64,000 bases of DNA from Trematomus loennbergii (GCA_012861695.1 JAAOOA010000458.1:1-64000), one strand, 5' to 3'. Numbered from the stretch's first letter, positions 20,756 to 33,416 are shown. The notes: generated by a model not told the origin, from the letters alone. A program made the numbers and translations.

Positions 20756-22244
20756 CTCTGGTTAGTGTTGGAAGACGGGCCCTTCACACTCCTTCCCTTA
20801 TTCAGAGTATTAAGAGTTAGACAGAAAAACATTCACAAGTTGTTAGAGTGTGTTCTGACACACCCTGCTTTTTTCTCTGATGACGAGAACTCAGAGAACA
20901 ATCAGACTGCAACTCATTTAGCGCGTTCACACCGGAGTACTTTTCCCACAATAGTTCATCAGAACTACGATATACTTGCGTTCACACCAAAAAGCCCCAG
21001 GAACTAAATTAGTTCATCAGAACCATTTTTACCCCGTTTTCAGTCCCAGCTAGAGAGCAGGGACTTTCGTGGGAGAAAAAAGTTCATACGTCTGATTGGC
21101 TGTGCGGAATGCAAACCACGCCCGTGAATCTCTAGAATTATTTTGAAGGCCGCCATTGTATTTGCTCGCATTAAGCTCAGTACAGCGCACCAACGAGTAG
21201 ATTACTTTTGTGAAAGCAGTTATTATGGCAACACTAAATAAATCATCGGAGCGGTGGAGTGATGAGGATGTGTCGGCGCTTCTGGCGATTTACTCGGAGG
21301 ACGCGAAGCGTCGCATTCCGAAGCTTCTACTGAATGCAGTTTCCGTGGCTCAGCAAAGTTAGCAGACCTGGCAAAGTCATGTCGGGACAACGACGAACTA
21401 AGGTAAAATAAAATACATGCACTGCACTGTTTTAATCTGCACAATACTGGTCTCAGATGTACTTTTATTTGCTCAGTAGATCGAGCTAGCCATGATAGAA
21501 CTGGCTATCATAGGTCCAAGCTGGCTAACAACATCTAGCTAGCTAGCTTTTCTCAGCCGTGCCCGCTATGAACACATTTTGACTTGTGAATAAGTGTGCA
21601 ATGTTCTGTAATTTGCTTCACTAACTCATGGCACTAATCGTGTGTTTCAGGCGAGGTGTTTCTCTCTGGATTGGAAACTAGTTAGCTTTTCCCTCCGGGA
21701 TAAAACGATAATATAATGTTAGCAATTAGCATGCTAGCTGGACATAATGCTACCTCTAACAATACATTGTAGTTGCTATAATTTCAAGTCATTTGCAACA
21801 TTCATTCTACATGTTAATGGTAAAAGCTTAAACAGTTGATTACCTGCATGCCACAAAGACTGATGTTCTAATATTTTGCACATTTAAGTAGAAATGTAAT
21901 TGAAATTCAATTTATTATTCCTTTTTTTTAATTGATTGTTATAATTGTACTCAGCCATGTTATGTTAGATGTCAATCCACTTACACTGTAACTACTCTGG
22001 CCTTGAAAGAAGGTTACGCATCAAACTGATGTCCACTAATCCCTATAAAACAAAGTTCAAGAATACAATAAGCACAAAACAATAAATAAGGGCACTTTGA
22101 GCGTCAGCTATTTGATCCTATCTTATCTTCTACTTTACACCTGCATTTTGTACACTGTCCCTGCCTGCACCATGTCCAATGTTGTCTCTGTTGACAACCT
22201 ACTAGGTGATTAAACTGATCTTGTATCTTGCTTATTTCTCCTTA

Positions 22245-22571
22245 GGAAAGCGGGCACGCGATGACAGCTTCCTTGACACCATCATGGCGATGGACCGCCG
22301 TGCCATGGTCAGCAAGGAGAATGAGGACCTGCGTGCCAAGGAGATGCACGACGAACGGCGGCTGCATTCACACAAGGCCCAGGAATCAGACGACCAGCTG
22401 CTCATGGTGATGCCGCACCATGCTGACTCGGCGGCGCGCCAGGTGGAGGTGTCGGCACGCCAGGTGGAGGAACAAAATACCTTTCAGGCTGGGCTTCTGG
22501 CAGTGCTAAGCGAGCTGATTAAATCCAACAGACCTTCAATAAAAAAATTAAGAAAAACTTGTCGTCGTTGA
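22245..22571 (+). pseudogene. Second exon of Harbinger Myb-like accessory protein
   Basis: The segment follows an acceptor-like CTCCTTAG. It encodes about 105 residues rich in Asp, Glu, Arg and His with a predicted coiled helix (AARQVEVSARQVEEQNTFQ) and a basic C-terminus, ending in TGA. The position 3' of the SANT start matches the two-exon layout of these accessory genes. With the first exon broken, it is probably non-functional. Confidence 0.55.
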
Positions 22572-22594
22572 TAAACTGTACAATGACTTGTTGG

Positions 22595-22765
22595 GAGGCG
22601 TGTGGTGCAGTGGTCTGGTGCGTTGGTGTTCGGATCAGGGGAGCACAGGTTCAAACCCCACTGCAGTCAGCATGTTGTTGTGTCCTGGGCAAGACACTTC
22701 ACCCCAAATTGCCTACACCTGGGACAGTTCATTTTGTATTATTGTGATTATATATATATGCCACT
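22595..22765 (+). mobile_element. tRNA-derived SINE inside the Harbinger element
   Basis: GTGGTGCAGTGGTCTGGTGC (A-box region), then GGTTCAAACCCCACTGCAG (B box), then TGTCCTGGGCAAGACACTTC, the motif shared with the SINEs at 33.2 and 63.8 kb. Its insertion post-dates the Harbinger element. Confidence 0.8.
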
Positions 22766-24176
22766 GTTATTAATACTGACACCTAACTTTGCACTAAGGT
22801 GTGTCTGCTGCTGAGCCTACCTATTGTTATTATATATATATATATATGTTTTGATACTACTGACACTTTATTTGATATTGAAAATGTTAACTTCTATTTA
22901 CATGCATACGACACACCTGGGACAGCGTGATGCTGTTATTGATATTGTCTTGAGTGTGCAATAAAAGAGAACCTACATGGCGATTAAACAGAGCCTGTAT
23001 CTTACATTTTTCATTACATTTCATGTAACTAAGCTTGCTTATTTCTCCTCTGACACTTTATCTTTACAGTGACCTGTGTAGCATCCTATACATCACATGT
23101 AAGTGATTATTCTGATACCATCATGTTTCATCGGTTATAAACTGGCGAAGCTTTATTTATTGTGGCTTTCAAAAAGATAATTTCATTGTATTTCAAAATG
23201 GCGTCCAACACAAGCACTATTTATTTATAGAAAGAGAAATGGTTAAGTTTGTTATTACCAGTGTTGTGAGTTCAATATTTTTAATTAATTATAGTAAGGG
23301 AACATCTTAGGAGTTAGTGTAGTGAGTTTCAGAGCAGTGTAATAATTATTTGACCTAAAACTAAATGTTTTTATGAACATGACATGGGGATTTGCTAACT
23401 TTTGATTTCCCCCATTTTACACGACACAAATGGAGGCCACTATGGGCCAAACTAACACGTAGGTTTCTGTAGGGTTCATGGCAGACGGATGCAGTTGCTC
23501 TCAGGAGGATATATAATAAAGGTGTGTTAGCTGCTGAGCCTATTTAGTGTGCATACGACACACCTGGCACAGTTTATTCATTTCACACGTAGCGTAGCGC
23601 GTGCATGTCGTCGTCCAATCCTTTTGTCAATCCTTCTTAACCGCCTTCGCTTCCGAATCAGCATTGCTATTGCATTTGACTGGTCGACGATCTGTATTTG
23701 TGTTTGCTTAAATAACTCAGACGAAGCTCATGTCTGAGGTCGGAAGGTAAACAGACGCCTCATTACAGCAAGTGGGCGTGGCGCGGGAGGTTTTTTCTTC
23801 TTTTTCTCTCGGTTTTTTGGCGGATTGCAACTTTAAGGTGCATACCGCCACCTACTGTACTCGCCGTGAAGTTGTTTGCGGCCTGCCAGTAAACCCAAAG
23901 CAGAAGAAGAAGAAGTGACGTCAGCGGTTCATTTGCCTAATCCACCCCCAGGAACTCATTTTGGTGTGAACGCGATCTGCTTTAGTTCATCAGAACTAAA
24001 AGAGCTCTCTCATGAACTATTGTGGGAAAAGTACTTGGTGTGAACGCGCCTAATCTACCTGAAACACTGACAACAGTACATGGAGATCTTTCTAAACCCA
24101 TTCTGCTTTCACTCAGAGAGAAACCTACCAATATTTCAGACAGATGTTTAGAATCAGCATCAAGAAACATGTGTCC

Positions 24177-24303
24177 TGTTCAGGTAAACAGTGACTCTGT
24201 CCAGGTAAACAGTGACTCTGTCCAGGTAAACAGTGACTCTGTCCAGGTTAACAGTGACTCTGTCCAGGTAAACAGTGACTCTGTCCAGGTAAACAGTGAC
24301 TCA
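24177..24303. repeat. 21-bp minisatellite, 6 units
   Basis: The unit GTCCAGGTAAACAGTGACTC T is repeated six times; one unit has GGTTAAC. In frame it reads VQVNSDS repeats, a by-product of the 21-bp period. Confidence 0.95.
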
Positions 24304-24307
24304 GAAA

Positions 24308-24817
24308 TAGGGATGCCAGCGATTATTCGATTTTTCGAATATTCGTTACAGTCTCCATAATCGAAAATTATTTTTAAAATTCGATTTTATTTATATATAT
24401 TTTTATTATTATTTATGTTTTTCTTTTTTTTCCTAGCTTAGTTTCAACCAAAATATAGACTAATGCTATAATAGTAATAGTATTAATAATTGTAAATGGC
24501 CATTGGTCACACCACCAGTTTGTTTTACTGTAAACTTGGAGGAAGCCAGCAGCGCAGGCTGCGCAGAGTGCAGACTGCTGCTGCCTGCGCAGAGTGCAGA
24601 CTGCTGCTACCTGCTGATTTATTTATTTACAGAACAGTGAGAACAACACAACTGAAGATGAAAAAGTGGCACGTTCAAAGACGAGAAGTGACAAGTGCAA
24701 ATCAAGTAAAATGCAAGCTCTGCGAAAATACTTTTTTTTTTCCCCCGATAATCGATTAATATTCGCCAGGGCTGTCCGATTTTCGAATTTGATCATGGTC
24801 AGTTTCTGGCATCCCTA
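24308..24817. mobile_element. hAT MITE with 8-bp target duplication
   Basis: The 510-bp element has TIRs TAGGGATGCCAG and CTGGCATCCCTA and is flanked by CTCAGAAA on both sides (24300-24307, 24818-24825). It keeps a short BED-finger-like remnant (SSKMQALRKYFFF) and TCGATTATCGA-like subterminal motifs. Eight-base duplication and ends fit the hAT superfamily. Confidence 0.93.
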
Positions 24818-24825
24818 CTCAGAAA

Positions 24826-26470
24826 CAGATTCCTGTGGGAGGATTCTCACCTGCTGAACGCTCTTCAGGTCCACTCACAGAAACACTGCTCATCTCTTCC
24901 TCTTCAGTCCTGAGTCTGTCTGCATTTCCGCTATCTTTGCTTTTTACAGTTTAACCAACTGTCGCAAGTATGACTTTTGTGAAAGAGGTACCCTGTACTT
25001 CCCCTAACAGCTGCAGAGGAAATGGGGGGGGGGGGGTTGAAGTGCCTCAGTAGTTTTCCACTCAGGGGTAGCCTTTAGACACAGAGAAACTTATATTATG
25101 AGAGAGTGATATCTGTCTTTAGCACTTACTATCATTGATGTCTGTTTTATTCAACCAAATCCTTTGCTGATAAATACTCTGTTTCTAGACCGAGTGGTAC
25201 CTTACGCCTGGATTCCATCGGGTGCGTCTGCACCGTGGTTTTGTTCAGACTTCCAACAGCGAAATACCCCACCGGGCGCGTTTCAGAAGGGGAGCGTCTT
25301 GCGTGCCGGCTCGCAGTTTCTGTTGATTTGGGCATATTTCCTGGACATTTATACTTCGACAAGAAAGTAAGGCTACTTTGTACAGACAAAGGTAATAATA
25401 ATTGTGATATTCCAGTTATAAACGACATGAATCAAAGATGTGTTGCTGTATTTAGTGGTAAAAAAATGCATTCATCATCATAATTTTCTATATATATAAT
25501 TTACACACAGCATGCAGTGCCTGTAAACCGGAGGAGAACGCTGGCATTTCCTCCTACTTGAAAGACTACGGAGGGATAGGGTCTGCAAAATTAGTTTATT
25601 TGGGGATGGACTGGATGCTCTGACCGTTCCACTTCCTGCCCGAAGCTACGCAACGCCTCACGTCTCCGTCAAAATAGACCAGCTGCGTAATTTTAGCGGA
25701 GCCCAGCGCCGAGACGCTTCTGGGACGCTTCTGAGCCGCGACGCGGCACTTATAACATATTAGACACATCAATCACACAATGTACAATTTAAAAAAGTAC
25801 CCCTCCAGGTGGAAAACAATAGGTACAGTAACAGTATTTAATAATGTTTTCAATTCAAATAAAACAAGTGCAGAATGTAGAAGTAGCGTGATAGCAAACA
25901 TATCAATATCATTGTTTGGCTTAAATAATGTACGTTTTCCCAACATAACCACCAACATAACCCTCCTGTTTATACTCAGTATAAAAACTTATTTGAAAAT
26001 ACAAAATGTTCAAATGTAAGAAAAAAGCCAAAAATAAAGTTCAATCAATTAGCTCAGCATAAATGTAAGGCATAACGATTTAAATGTTTAAATTTCAATC
26101 CGGTTGTTCACTTCTTCATGTGAGTCCTTATGCCGTTATAGTGCAATGTTTTCTGCTTCGTCAGTCAAGGCCATGAGTGAAGCTCACAGCCAGGGGAGGA
26201 GTCAGACGATCCCCCTTTCCCTCCGTCATCTCTGTTGTGTGGTCCTGTGAGGAAAGGACTGGTACTGCACTAGGTCTGTTTAGTGAGTGCTGTTTCAATG
26301 AGTCTGGTAGATAGTAGGGATGTGAATAGGGACAGGGCCAGATTCTTCCATTTTTCAAACAAGGATTCTAGCATCCTGCAAAAGGGATCATCAATTCCTG
26401 TGTTCTCAGTCAATTCTTCTGAAAGGGATGAAAGGCCTTGTAAGGCCTCCTGTCACTGTGCAATCTGGGG
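24826..26470. other. Repeat-derived intergenic sequence without recognised gene
   Basis: A G-run lies at 25026-25036. 25180-25330 and 25540-25755 look like pieces of a fish DNA transposon (GACGCTTCTGAGCCGCGACG). The frames here are short. The open reading MYNLKKYPSRWKTIGTVTV at 25780 is not recognised. Confidence 0.4.
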
Positions 26471-26478
26471 CTGTATTG

Positions 26479-26735
26479 TTAAGGCCCTGACACACCAAAC
26501 TGACACCAAAGAACACGTCCCGACGGACCCGACTGTTGTGTCCCTCTCGTCTCCTGCGTCTTGGCCAAAAAGTCGCTCTGGAACACACCGCGAAGACTTC
26601 AGCCGACGGCCAAGTAGCACGTACGCACTGCGCATGCGTGAGTGGCAATAACTCTCCTTACCAGCAGGCGGCGGTAGTGTGTATTCATCGTTCAAAAGAG
26701 GCAACCGGAAGACAGACTGCGTGATATATACAAAC
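26479..26735. mobile_element. Dispersed element copy A (AAGGCCCTGACACACCA start)
   Basis: Starts TAAGGCCCTGACACACCAAA and contains ACTGCGCATGCGTGAGTGGC and CAGCAGGCGGCGGTAGTGTG. Copy B lies at 27641-27880 in the same orientation with the same blocks. Non-coding. Confidence 0.75.
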
Positions 26736-27640
26736 TTCAGCTTTCTGAAGCAGAAAGAAACTATTTAAGCTTTGTGGCTGGCAACCTTAAAGCACTGCTG
26801 CTACCACATTCATGCATCAGTCATTTAATCCAAGATTATATTAATATGCAGTTTTCGCTTCTCATGCACTGATTCGCTAAGCTGAACAGCCAATCAGAGT
26901 GATTTATTTTGCTGACAGCCTCCGCAGGCTCCGCGGCCGATTCAACATGTTGTTGTAGGCCAATTGCCAATATTTCAGACAGATGTTTAGAATCAGCATC
27001 AGTGTCCTGTTCAGTGTTGGGCAAGTTAAATGTAATACAGTACATATGACTTATTACTGTCTCTTTTAAAGGTGGGGTATGTCATTTTGGAGAAACCAGC
27101 TCGAGTGCGCTATTTGAAAATACACAACCGGAGAAAATCTGCCACTTCCTTACAGAGCCCCTCCTCCAACACACACGAACGCGCACATGACCAATGAGGC
27201 ACGAGATAAGTCTGTGCACAGATGGAAGGCTGACAGGCAGGTAGGCCTCCAGTTTATTTTAGCCGGGCCGGCTCAGATGATTGGTCGTGCTTTTTACAGT
27301 ACTACAGCTTCCACAGATGACATTTTTTCATGTATTTATTGTCAAAGCACTCATATATGCATTGCTATCAGGATGTTAAGAGCATTCCATGGAATATAAG
27401 ACCCAGAAGTAGTTGTACTGTAATGTAGCATATTCTTTTCGATGGCGTTATTGACTGTATGATCAGTATGACGGATGAACAGATCGCCACTGGGCTTACA
27501 AATAAAGACACGAAAAAACTGCGGCATGTGTACAGCTCCTTATGTGTACTACCATTTTTGAAGTGCTGGAGCGGCATTCCGGTGCTTTCCGTCAGCACTA
27601 CACCCCTTTCAGACGAGACATATACCACATGATGACACGT

Positions 27641-27885
27641 TAAGGCCCTGACACCAGGCAGTCACCAGAGAACTCGCCGACACCGACACCGACATCGACT
27701 GTTGCATCGACGAGTTCTCCTGCGTCTTGGCCGTGTGTCGCACTGGAACACACACAAAGACTTCAGCGAGCACGTACGGACTGCGCATGCGTGAGTGGCA
27801 ATAACTGTCCTTACCAGCAGGCGGCGGTAGTGTGTATTCGTCATTCAAAATAGGCAACAACCGGAAGACAGAGAAGAAGAACAGA
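27641..27885. mobile_element. Dispersed element copy B
   Basis: Shares start, the GCGCATGCGTGAGTGGC block and the GGCGGCGGTAGTGTGTATTC block with 26479-26735. The copies differ in spacing, so they are independent insertions or an old duplication. Confidence 0.75.
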
Positions 27886-29165
27886 CTGATATAAACAAAC
27901 AAATAGCGTGTGCGTTCCATTTTCACTCTCGTCCATCGAAAACATGTTTTAGAATATAAAAATACATGAATGATGAAATGAGCACATAAAGTGCAGACAT
28001 ACTATAAAATCACAGTTAATAGACCTGCATCTGATGATCGCAGTGTTCTGGAGGGTGTGTCGTTTATTGAGTCAGCAATGTAGTAATGTATGTAATGTAA
28101 TAATGGCCACTTCTTGCTAAATGTACATTTCCATGTGATGCTTTTATCCGAGGCGACTCACAATAGGTAAATGAACAGCAGTAGATCTCATTTACTTAGA
28201 CACTGTACTAAGGACAATGTTTGAGGTACTTGAGACTAATCCTGCAACTTTATACTGACAAATAAACCCATGAGATGAAAAACCGGACTTGACCAAACAA
28301 TCACGGAGCTCTCAGCAGAGGACAGCCGGGGACGCTCCCGCCGATATCAGAGATGTCCCTGCTATGTGTGGGAGGTAAGAGAGGACATTTAAGGGCTATG
28401 TTTGATGTCTTTAAGTATCACCTGCTGGTGTTTAGCTGCTGTCCTGTGCCTTCTTAAATCCTTTGTTTACGTCCCTCACTTCCGTTTTGCTTCTCATTTG
28501 CTAGCTGAACAGCTGATCAGAGTGGTTTCTTGGCCCGATAGCTTGTGTCCGTATTTTGGCCGATTCAACATGTTTTGATATTCAAGCACAGAGGGACCTG
28601 GCACTTCACGCAGTGCCAAGGTGTCTTCACCCTCTTTTTGCCAGCATCATGGCAGTTCCTGCAGTTCTTCCTGATACGGACATCTTTCCCATAAAATATG
28701 GGCCAGCATGTGAGTGGTGGGGGGGGGGGTGGGGAGGTGCAGAGCCTTCAGCATATTCCACATTTCTGCAGCAAGCTGCTCCCTGAAAGTCTTCCCCCAC
28801 GGGACCACTTTTTACTTTGTCAATAAATCGCGACCCACCATTTTGAACCACTCAAATCTATTCAACAAAAAATCGTGCTGTAATATATACGCTTTTCAGC
28901 ATACAATATTAATTAAAGTGAAGTACAGTGCATCCCTTATATCCCTTCACAGAACCAAAGTATGCTTTTAAAAAGGTTTAATGAGATGATGGAATCAAAG
29001 CTGAACTGTATCACATAAAAAGGCTCACATGCTGAAAACACCAGCAGGGGGTCTGGGGGATTCTTCCCCAGGAGACTTTTAGAAATACTAACATATAAAC
29101 TACGCATTCTGGTACACTCTGAGAAGAAAATAAATACATCTATTACTACCCGACATATTAATAAT
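27886..29165. other. Intergenic sequence with minor repeats
   Basis: 28140-28165 (GATGCTTTTATCCGAGGCGA) resembles a widespread fish retroposon tail. 28690-28860 carries GACCCACCATTTTGAACCAC, a degenerate hAT-like end. No gene recognised. Confidence 0.4.
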
Positions 29166-29169
29166 ATTT

Positions 29170-29341
29170 TCTGTCATTGTTTGTTTTTCACGGGCCTTCA
29201 AAATAAGTTTGAAAAACAAACAAAAAAGAAAAAAGAAAAACATTTTTTTTTCTTTTTTCCTTTCACTCACACATCCGCGACCCACTCGAAACGGGTACGC
29301 GACCCATTTTTGGGTCGCGACCCACCAGTTGAGAACCACTG
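29170..29341 (-). mobile_element. hAT-type terminus (CAGTGGTTCTCAACTGG)
   Basis: On the minus strand the element begins CAGTGGTTCTCAACTGGTGG, followed by GTCGCGACCC motifs, a hallmark of widespread vertebrate hAT elements. The other terminus was not located. It abuts the duplicated block at 29344. Confidence 0.65.
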
Positions 29342-29343
29342 CA

Positions 29344-31755
29344 TTAGACCATTCTGCTCCTTTTATTTTACCAACTGCAATCAAATGCACCATGATGGCA
29401 GCAGTGGTTCTCAGTGCATTTCTTGAGCATGTTGAGCTTTTTCCAGCCCCTCACCCTCCGACATGCTCACCAAAACATTTCAGTCCCATGCAGACCACTC
29501 CTGGAATTACAGCTGCAGGCGCCAAATAAACCTCATCATCATGAACGCTTACAGTTCCCTTCATCCGCTGAGTGTGTGTGTGTGTGTGTGTGTGTGTGTC
29601 TTTATTTAGCCCCTGGGAGATTGCTGTATTATTTAGAGACCCTCACTCTGCTTGTTTGGGGTAGATAGCTGAATTACAGGCTAAAAACAGTGCATCTCTT
29701 GTCATTATGTTTGTGCTGTTCCATTTAAAGTTGGATTGACTGAAGTCAGGAAGAGTTTGGAGTTTTTAAATGTAGCAGCCTGCAGCTCAGCGTCCCCGTG
29801 CAGCCTGCAGCTCCCCGTGCAGCCTGCAGCTCCCCGTGCAGCCTGCAGCTCAGCGTCCCCGTGCAGCCTGCAGCTCAGCGTCCCCGTGCAGCCTGCAGCT
29901 CAGCGTCCCCGTGCAGCCTGCAGCTCCCCGTGCAGCCTGCAGCTCCCCGTGCAGCCTGCAGCTCAGCGTCCCCATGCAGACTGCAGCTCAGCGTCCCCGT
30001 GTAGCCTGCAGCTCAGCGTCCCCGTGTAGCCTGCAGCTCCCCGTGCAGACTGCAGCTCAGCGTCCCCGTGCAGACTGCAGCTCAGCGTCCCCGTGTAGCC
30101 TGCAGCTCAGCGTCCCCGTGTAGCCTGCAGCTCCCCGTGCAGACTGCAGCTCAGCGTCCCCGTGCAGCCTGCAGCTCAGCGTCCCCGTGCAGCCTGCAGC
30201 TCAGCGTCCCCGTGCAGACTGCAGCTCAGCGTCCCCGTGCAGACTGCAGCTCAGCGTCCCCGTGTAGCCTGCAGCTCCCCGTGCAGACTGCAGCTCAGCG
30301 TCCCCGTGCAGCCTGCAGCTCCCCGTGCAGACTGCAGCTCAGCGTCCCCGTGCAGCCTGCAGCTCAGCGTCCCCGTGTAGACTGCAGCTCAGCGTCCCCG
30401 TGCAGCCTGCAGCTCAGCGTCCCCGTGTAGACTGCAGCTCAGCGTCCCCGTGCAGACTGCAGCTCAGCGTCCCCGTGCAGACTGCAGCTCAGCGTCCCTG
30501 TGCAGCCTGCAGCTCAGCGTCCCCGTGTAGCCTGCAGCTCCCCGTGCAGCCTGCAGCTCAGCGTCCCCGTGCAGACTGCAGCTCAGCGTCCCCGTGCAGC
30601 CTGCAGCTCAGCGTGCAGCCTGCAGCTCAGCGTCCCCGTGCAGCCTGCAGCTCAGCGTGCAGCCTGCAGCTCAGCGTCCCCGTGCAGCCTGCAGCTCAGC
30701 GTGCAGCCTGCAGCTCAGCGTCCCGTGCAGCCTGCAGCTCAGCGTCCCCGTGCAGCCTGCAGCTCAGCGTGCAGCCTGCAGCTCAGCGTCCCCGTGCAGC
30801 CTGCAGCTCAGCGTGCAGCCTGCAGCTCAGCGTCCCCGTGCAGCCTGCAGCTCCCCGTGCAGCCTGCAGCTCAGCGTGCAGCCTGCAGCTCAGCGTCCCC
30901 GTGCAGCCTGCAGCTCAGCGTGCAGCCTGCAGCTCAGCGTCCCTGTGCAGCCTGCAGCTCCCCGTGCAGCCTGCAGCTCAGCGTGCAGCCTGCAGCTCAG
31001 CGTCCCCGTGCAGACTGCAGCTCAGCGTCCCCGTGCAGCCTGCAGCTCCCCGTGCAGCCTGCAGCTCAGCGTCCCTGTGCAGCCTGCAGCTCCCTGTGCA
31101 GCCTGCAGCTCAGCGTCCCCGTGCAGCCTGCAGCTCCCTGTGCAGCCTGCAGCTCAGCGTCCCGTGCAGACTGCAGCTCAGCGTCCCCGTGCAGCCTGCA
31201 GCTCAGCGTCCCCGTGCAGACTGCAGCTCAGCGTGCAGCCTGCAGCTCAGCGTCCCCGTGCAGCCTGCAGCTCAGCGTCCCCGTGCAGCCTGCAGCTCAG
31301 CGTCCCTGTGCAGCCTGCAGCTCCCTGTGCAGCCTGCAGCTCAGCATCCCCGTGCAGCCTGCAGCTCCCCGTGCAGACTGCAGCTCAGCGTCCCCGTGCA
31401 GCCTGCAGCTCAGCGTCCCCGTGCAGACTGCAGCTCAGCGTGCAGCCTGCAGCTCAGCGTCCCCGTGCAGCCTGCAGCTCAGCGTCCCCGTGCAGCCTGC
31501 AGCTCAGCGTCCCCGTGCAGACTGCAGAGTGGAAAGAGAAACCCAGAAGCAGCAGCAGGAACACTGTCGGCTCTATCTGAGGGAAGGTTTGCTGCTCGAC
31601 AACTTCACCACTTCCTGTGTCGATGGCGAGAACTGTGAGACTCAAAGAGGCTTTAGTTCACCTGAAAGTCTTTATTTAAAAGTACAAATGAAGTTTGTTA
31701 CTGGCAGCCATGATCTCTAAATGCTACAGAAAGAAGCTCCAAGGCTTTCTTATCA
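29344..31755. repeat. Segmental duplicate, expanded-form copy
   Basis: Flanks match 2065-2785 closely (ACCATTCTGCTCCTTTTATT at the left, GCTACAGAAAGAAGCTCCAA at the right). The difference is the minisatellite between 29778 and 31530. At 31755 the shared sequence stops and B30.2/NLR 3' sequence begins. Confidence 0.92.
29778..31530. repeat. 19/25-bp minisatellite, about 75 units
   Basis: The 25-bp unit CAGCGTCCCCGTGCAGCCTG + CAGCT is mixed with a 19-bp form lacking CAGCGT and with GACTG and TAGCC variants. The mix of 25 and 19 (each 1 mod 3) gives long stop-free frames in all three plus phases (437, 406 and 328 codons). These are pure artefacts, reading SPCSLQLSVPVQPAAQ. It is GC-rich with a PstI-like CTGCAG in every unit. 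Confidence 0.97.
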
Positions 31756-32132
31756 GCTTTAATACGTTGCTTCAAGAAAAACTTTATTACAGAAACAATC
31801 AGTGAGACACACGGTAACCAATGAGAAGCCTCCATTTAAAACAACAACATTTAAACCCCAGGACAGGAAGTGGTCTCCTCCTACAGAGGACACAGAGACA
31901 CTGAGGAGTCATATGACCAGAGCACGAACCCAAACCCAGCGTAGAGAGGTTCAGTGAATGTGGCTCTGAAGGTGTGGAGGTGGATCAGTGTGTCAGAGGA
32001 GACTCTGTAGAAGGAGAGAGAGCCAGCAGCATGATCCAGATACACTGCTACTCTACCAGAGGAGGAGGAGAAGAAGGGGGAGGAGGAGGAGGAGGGGGAG
32101 GAGGAGGAGGAGGAATGGGTGTTCTTCTCTTA

Positions 32133-33146
32133 GGCCCGGCTCCACGAGGACAAATACGGCAAAACGCATCGGAGTAACGCAAATGCAACCGCAAAAAACC
32201 TTCCGCCCACACCAATATACACCGGATTGTGTCAAGCTCCACGAGACGGCTCCGTTTACATCCAACCGCTGGAAAAGCTGCAGTACATATGCCGAACCTG
32301 TACGTGGCGCTGTAACTTCCTCCACAAAAGCAGCAACTTCCTCCACAAAAGCAGCGAAGAAGAATGGTTGTCATGGCTGCACTTCTGTGTATTCTCCGCG
32401 GTGGGGGCCGACAGAACCGGGCACAGTTTTTCGCCGGTCAACGTGTGTTAAAGTTTAAATCTTCCGGACAAAATTATAAAAGTGCCGGTCAAAGGTCTTC
32501 ATTGTTATTTATTGAGCTTTAAAACAAATGAATAACGACGATATCATGATATATAATCATCAAATACACAGAGCCTCTCTTTTTCCTCTCTTCTCACAGC
32601 GTCAGTGTCTGTCTCATGCAGCAGCTGATCCAGTAATGTGTGACCCGACAGTCAAAATGAACATATTTATAACTAGTTTAGTTTGAGAGGTAATAAATAG
32701 CTAAGGGTGATGATCTACTTGAAGTGTGTGTTTTGCTCTCGCTGCTTCACAGCCAGAGGAGCTGCGTGTCTCCGTCCTGTCAGATTAGACTTCACTCGCG
32801 TTTATGTCCATATTGAGATAAAGATAAATAATCTGAATTCAAGGAGGAGCTCCTGTAGATGTTGCACAAAGAACTGTAGCATGGTCAGTAGCGACTGGAG
32901 CACGATAGCAACCCCGCGGGGAGAGGCGGGGAGAGGCGGGGCTATAAAAACGAACCGTATAGGCGACTCCACGGCCCCGTTGGACCCCCCAGAGCGCTCT
33001 GTTCCCAGATCTATCCACCTTTGGACCCGTTGTCGTTTGTGGGGTCTGTTTCTACGTTTCCCTTACGGCGTCGTGGAGCTTAGAGGGTTATACGCATGAG
33101 AAAATATGCGGATTCAACCAGTTTTCGTCCTCGTGGAGCCGGGGCC
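32133..33146. mobile_element. Harbinger-type MITE in the B30.2 pseudogene, TTA duplication
   Basis: The 1014-bp element has TIRs GGCCCGGCTCCACGAGGACA and TCCTCGTGGAGCCGGGGCC flanked by TTA (32130-32132, 33147-33149). The intact exon at 9506-9522 reads through CTCTTATTGTG and serves as the empty site. The body includes CTGCAGTACATATGCCGAAC, which recurs at 58890, and GAGAGGCGGGGAGAGGCGGG at 32920. Confidence 0.93.
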
Positions 33147-33172
33147 TTATTGTGCCAGACAGAGAAACGAAC

Positions 33173-33416
33173 AGAATAATAATATCCTTATATTTATTAT
33201 AGCGCTTTATCAATGACTCAAAGCGCTTTACAAATACACATTACACATACAGATCATACGTAATAGTCTACTGTGGACAATACCACAGGAGCAAGTTCAG
33301 GTGAAGTGTCTTGCCCAAGGACACAACGGCTTTACAGACGCAGCAGGGCGGGTTTCACCCCCTTGATCTGATGATCATTGCACAGCGCACTGCGCCACAC
33401 AGGCCATCTTCACACC
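33173..33416 (-). mobile_element. tRNA-derived SINE
   Basis: On the minus strand: GTGTGGCGCAGTGCGCTGTG head, GTGTCCTTGGGCAAGACACT middle, and a tail ending in AT-rich ATAAATATAAGGATATT. The same SINE at the same position within B30.2 sequence is at 63768, evidence for a shared ancestral insertion. A partial second copy follows at 33419-33530. Confidence 0.88.

Larger units (their letters stand above)
20921..24050 (+). mobile_element. Harbinger-type element, 3.1 kb, with Myb-like protein remnant
   Basis: Inverted ends: left GCGCGTTCACACCGGAGTAC, right GTACTTGGTGTGAACGCGCC, with an inner match TTTTCCCACAATAGTTCAT. An ATG at 21225 opens a SANT/Myb-like start (SSERWSDEDVSALLAIYSED) that soon loses frame. 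A second open segment (22245-22571) encodes a charged helical protein (KENEDLRAKEMHDERRLHSH). This fits the accessory Myb-like gene of PIF/Harbinger elements; no DDE nuclease gene is present. Non-autonomous, and carries a SINE insertion. A 659-bp relative is at 54091. Confidence 0.82.

Noticed and set aside
30325..31720. 437- and 406-codon open frames, the longest in the window
   Set aside because: They are translations of a 25/19-bp minisatellite, open in all three phases, with no domain and no splice support.
32048..32374. Proline-rich ORF (PPPPPPPPPPP)
   Set aside because: Product of a GGA-rich tract in a B30.2 pseudogene fused to a Harbinger element.
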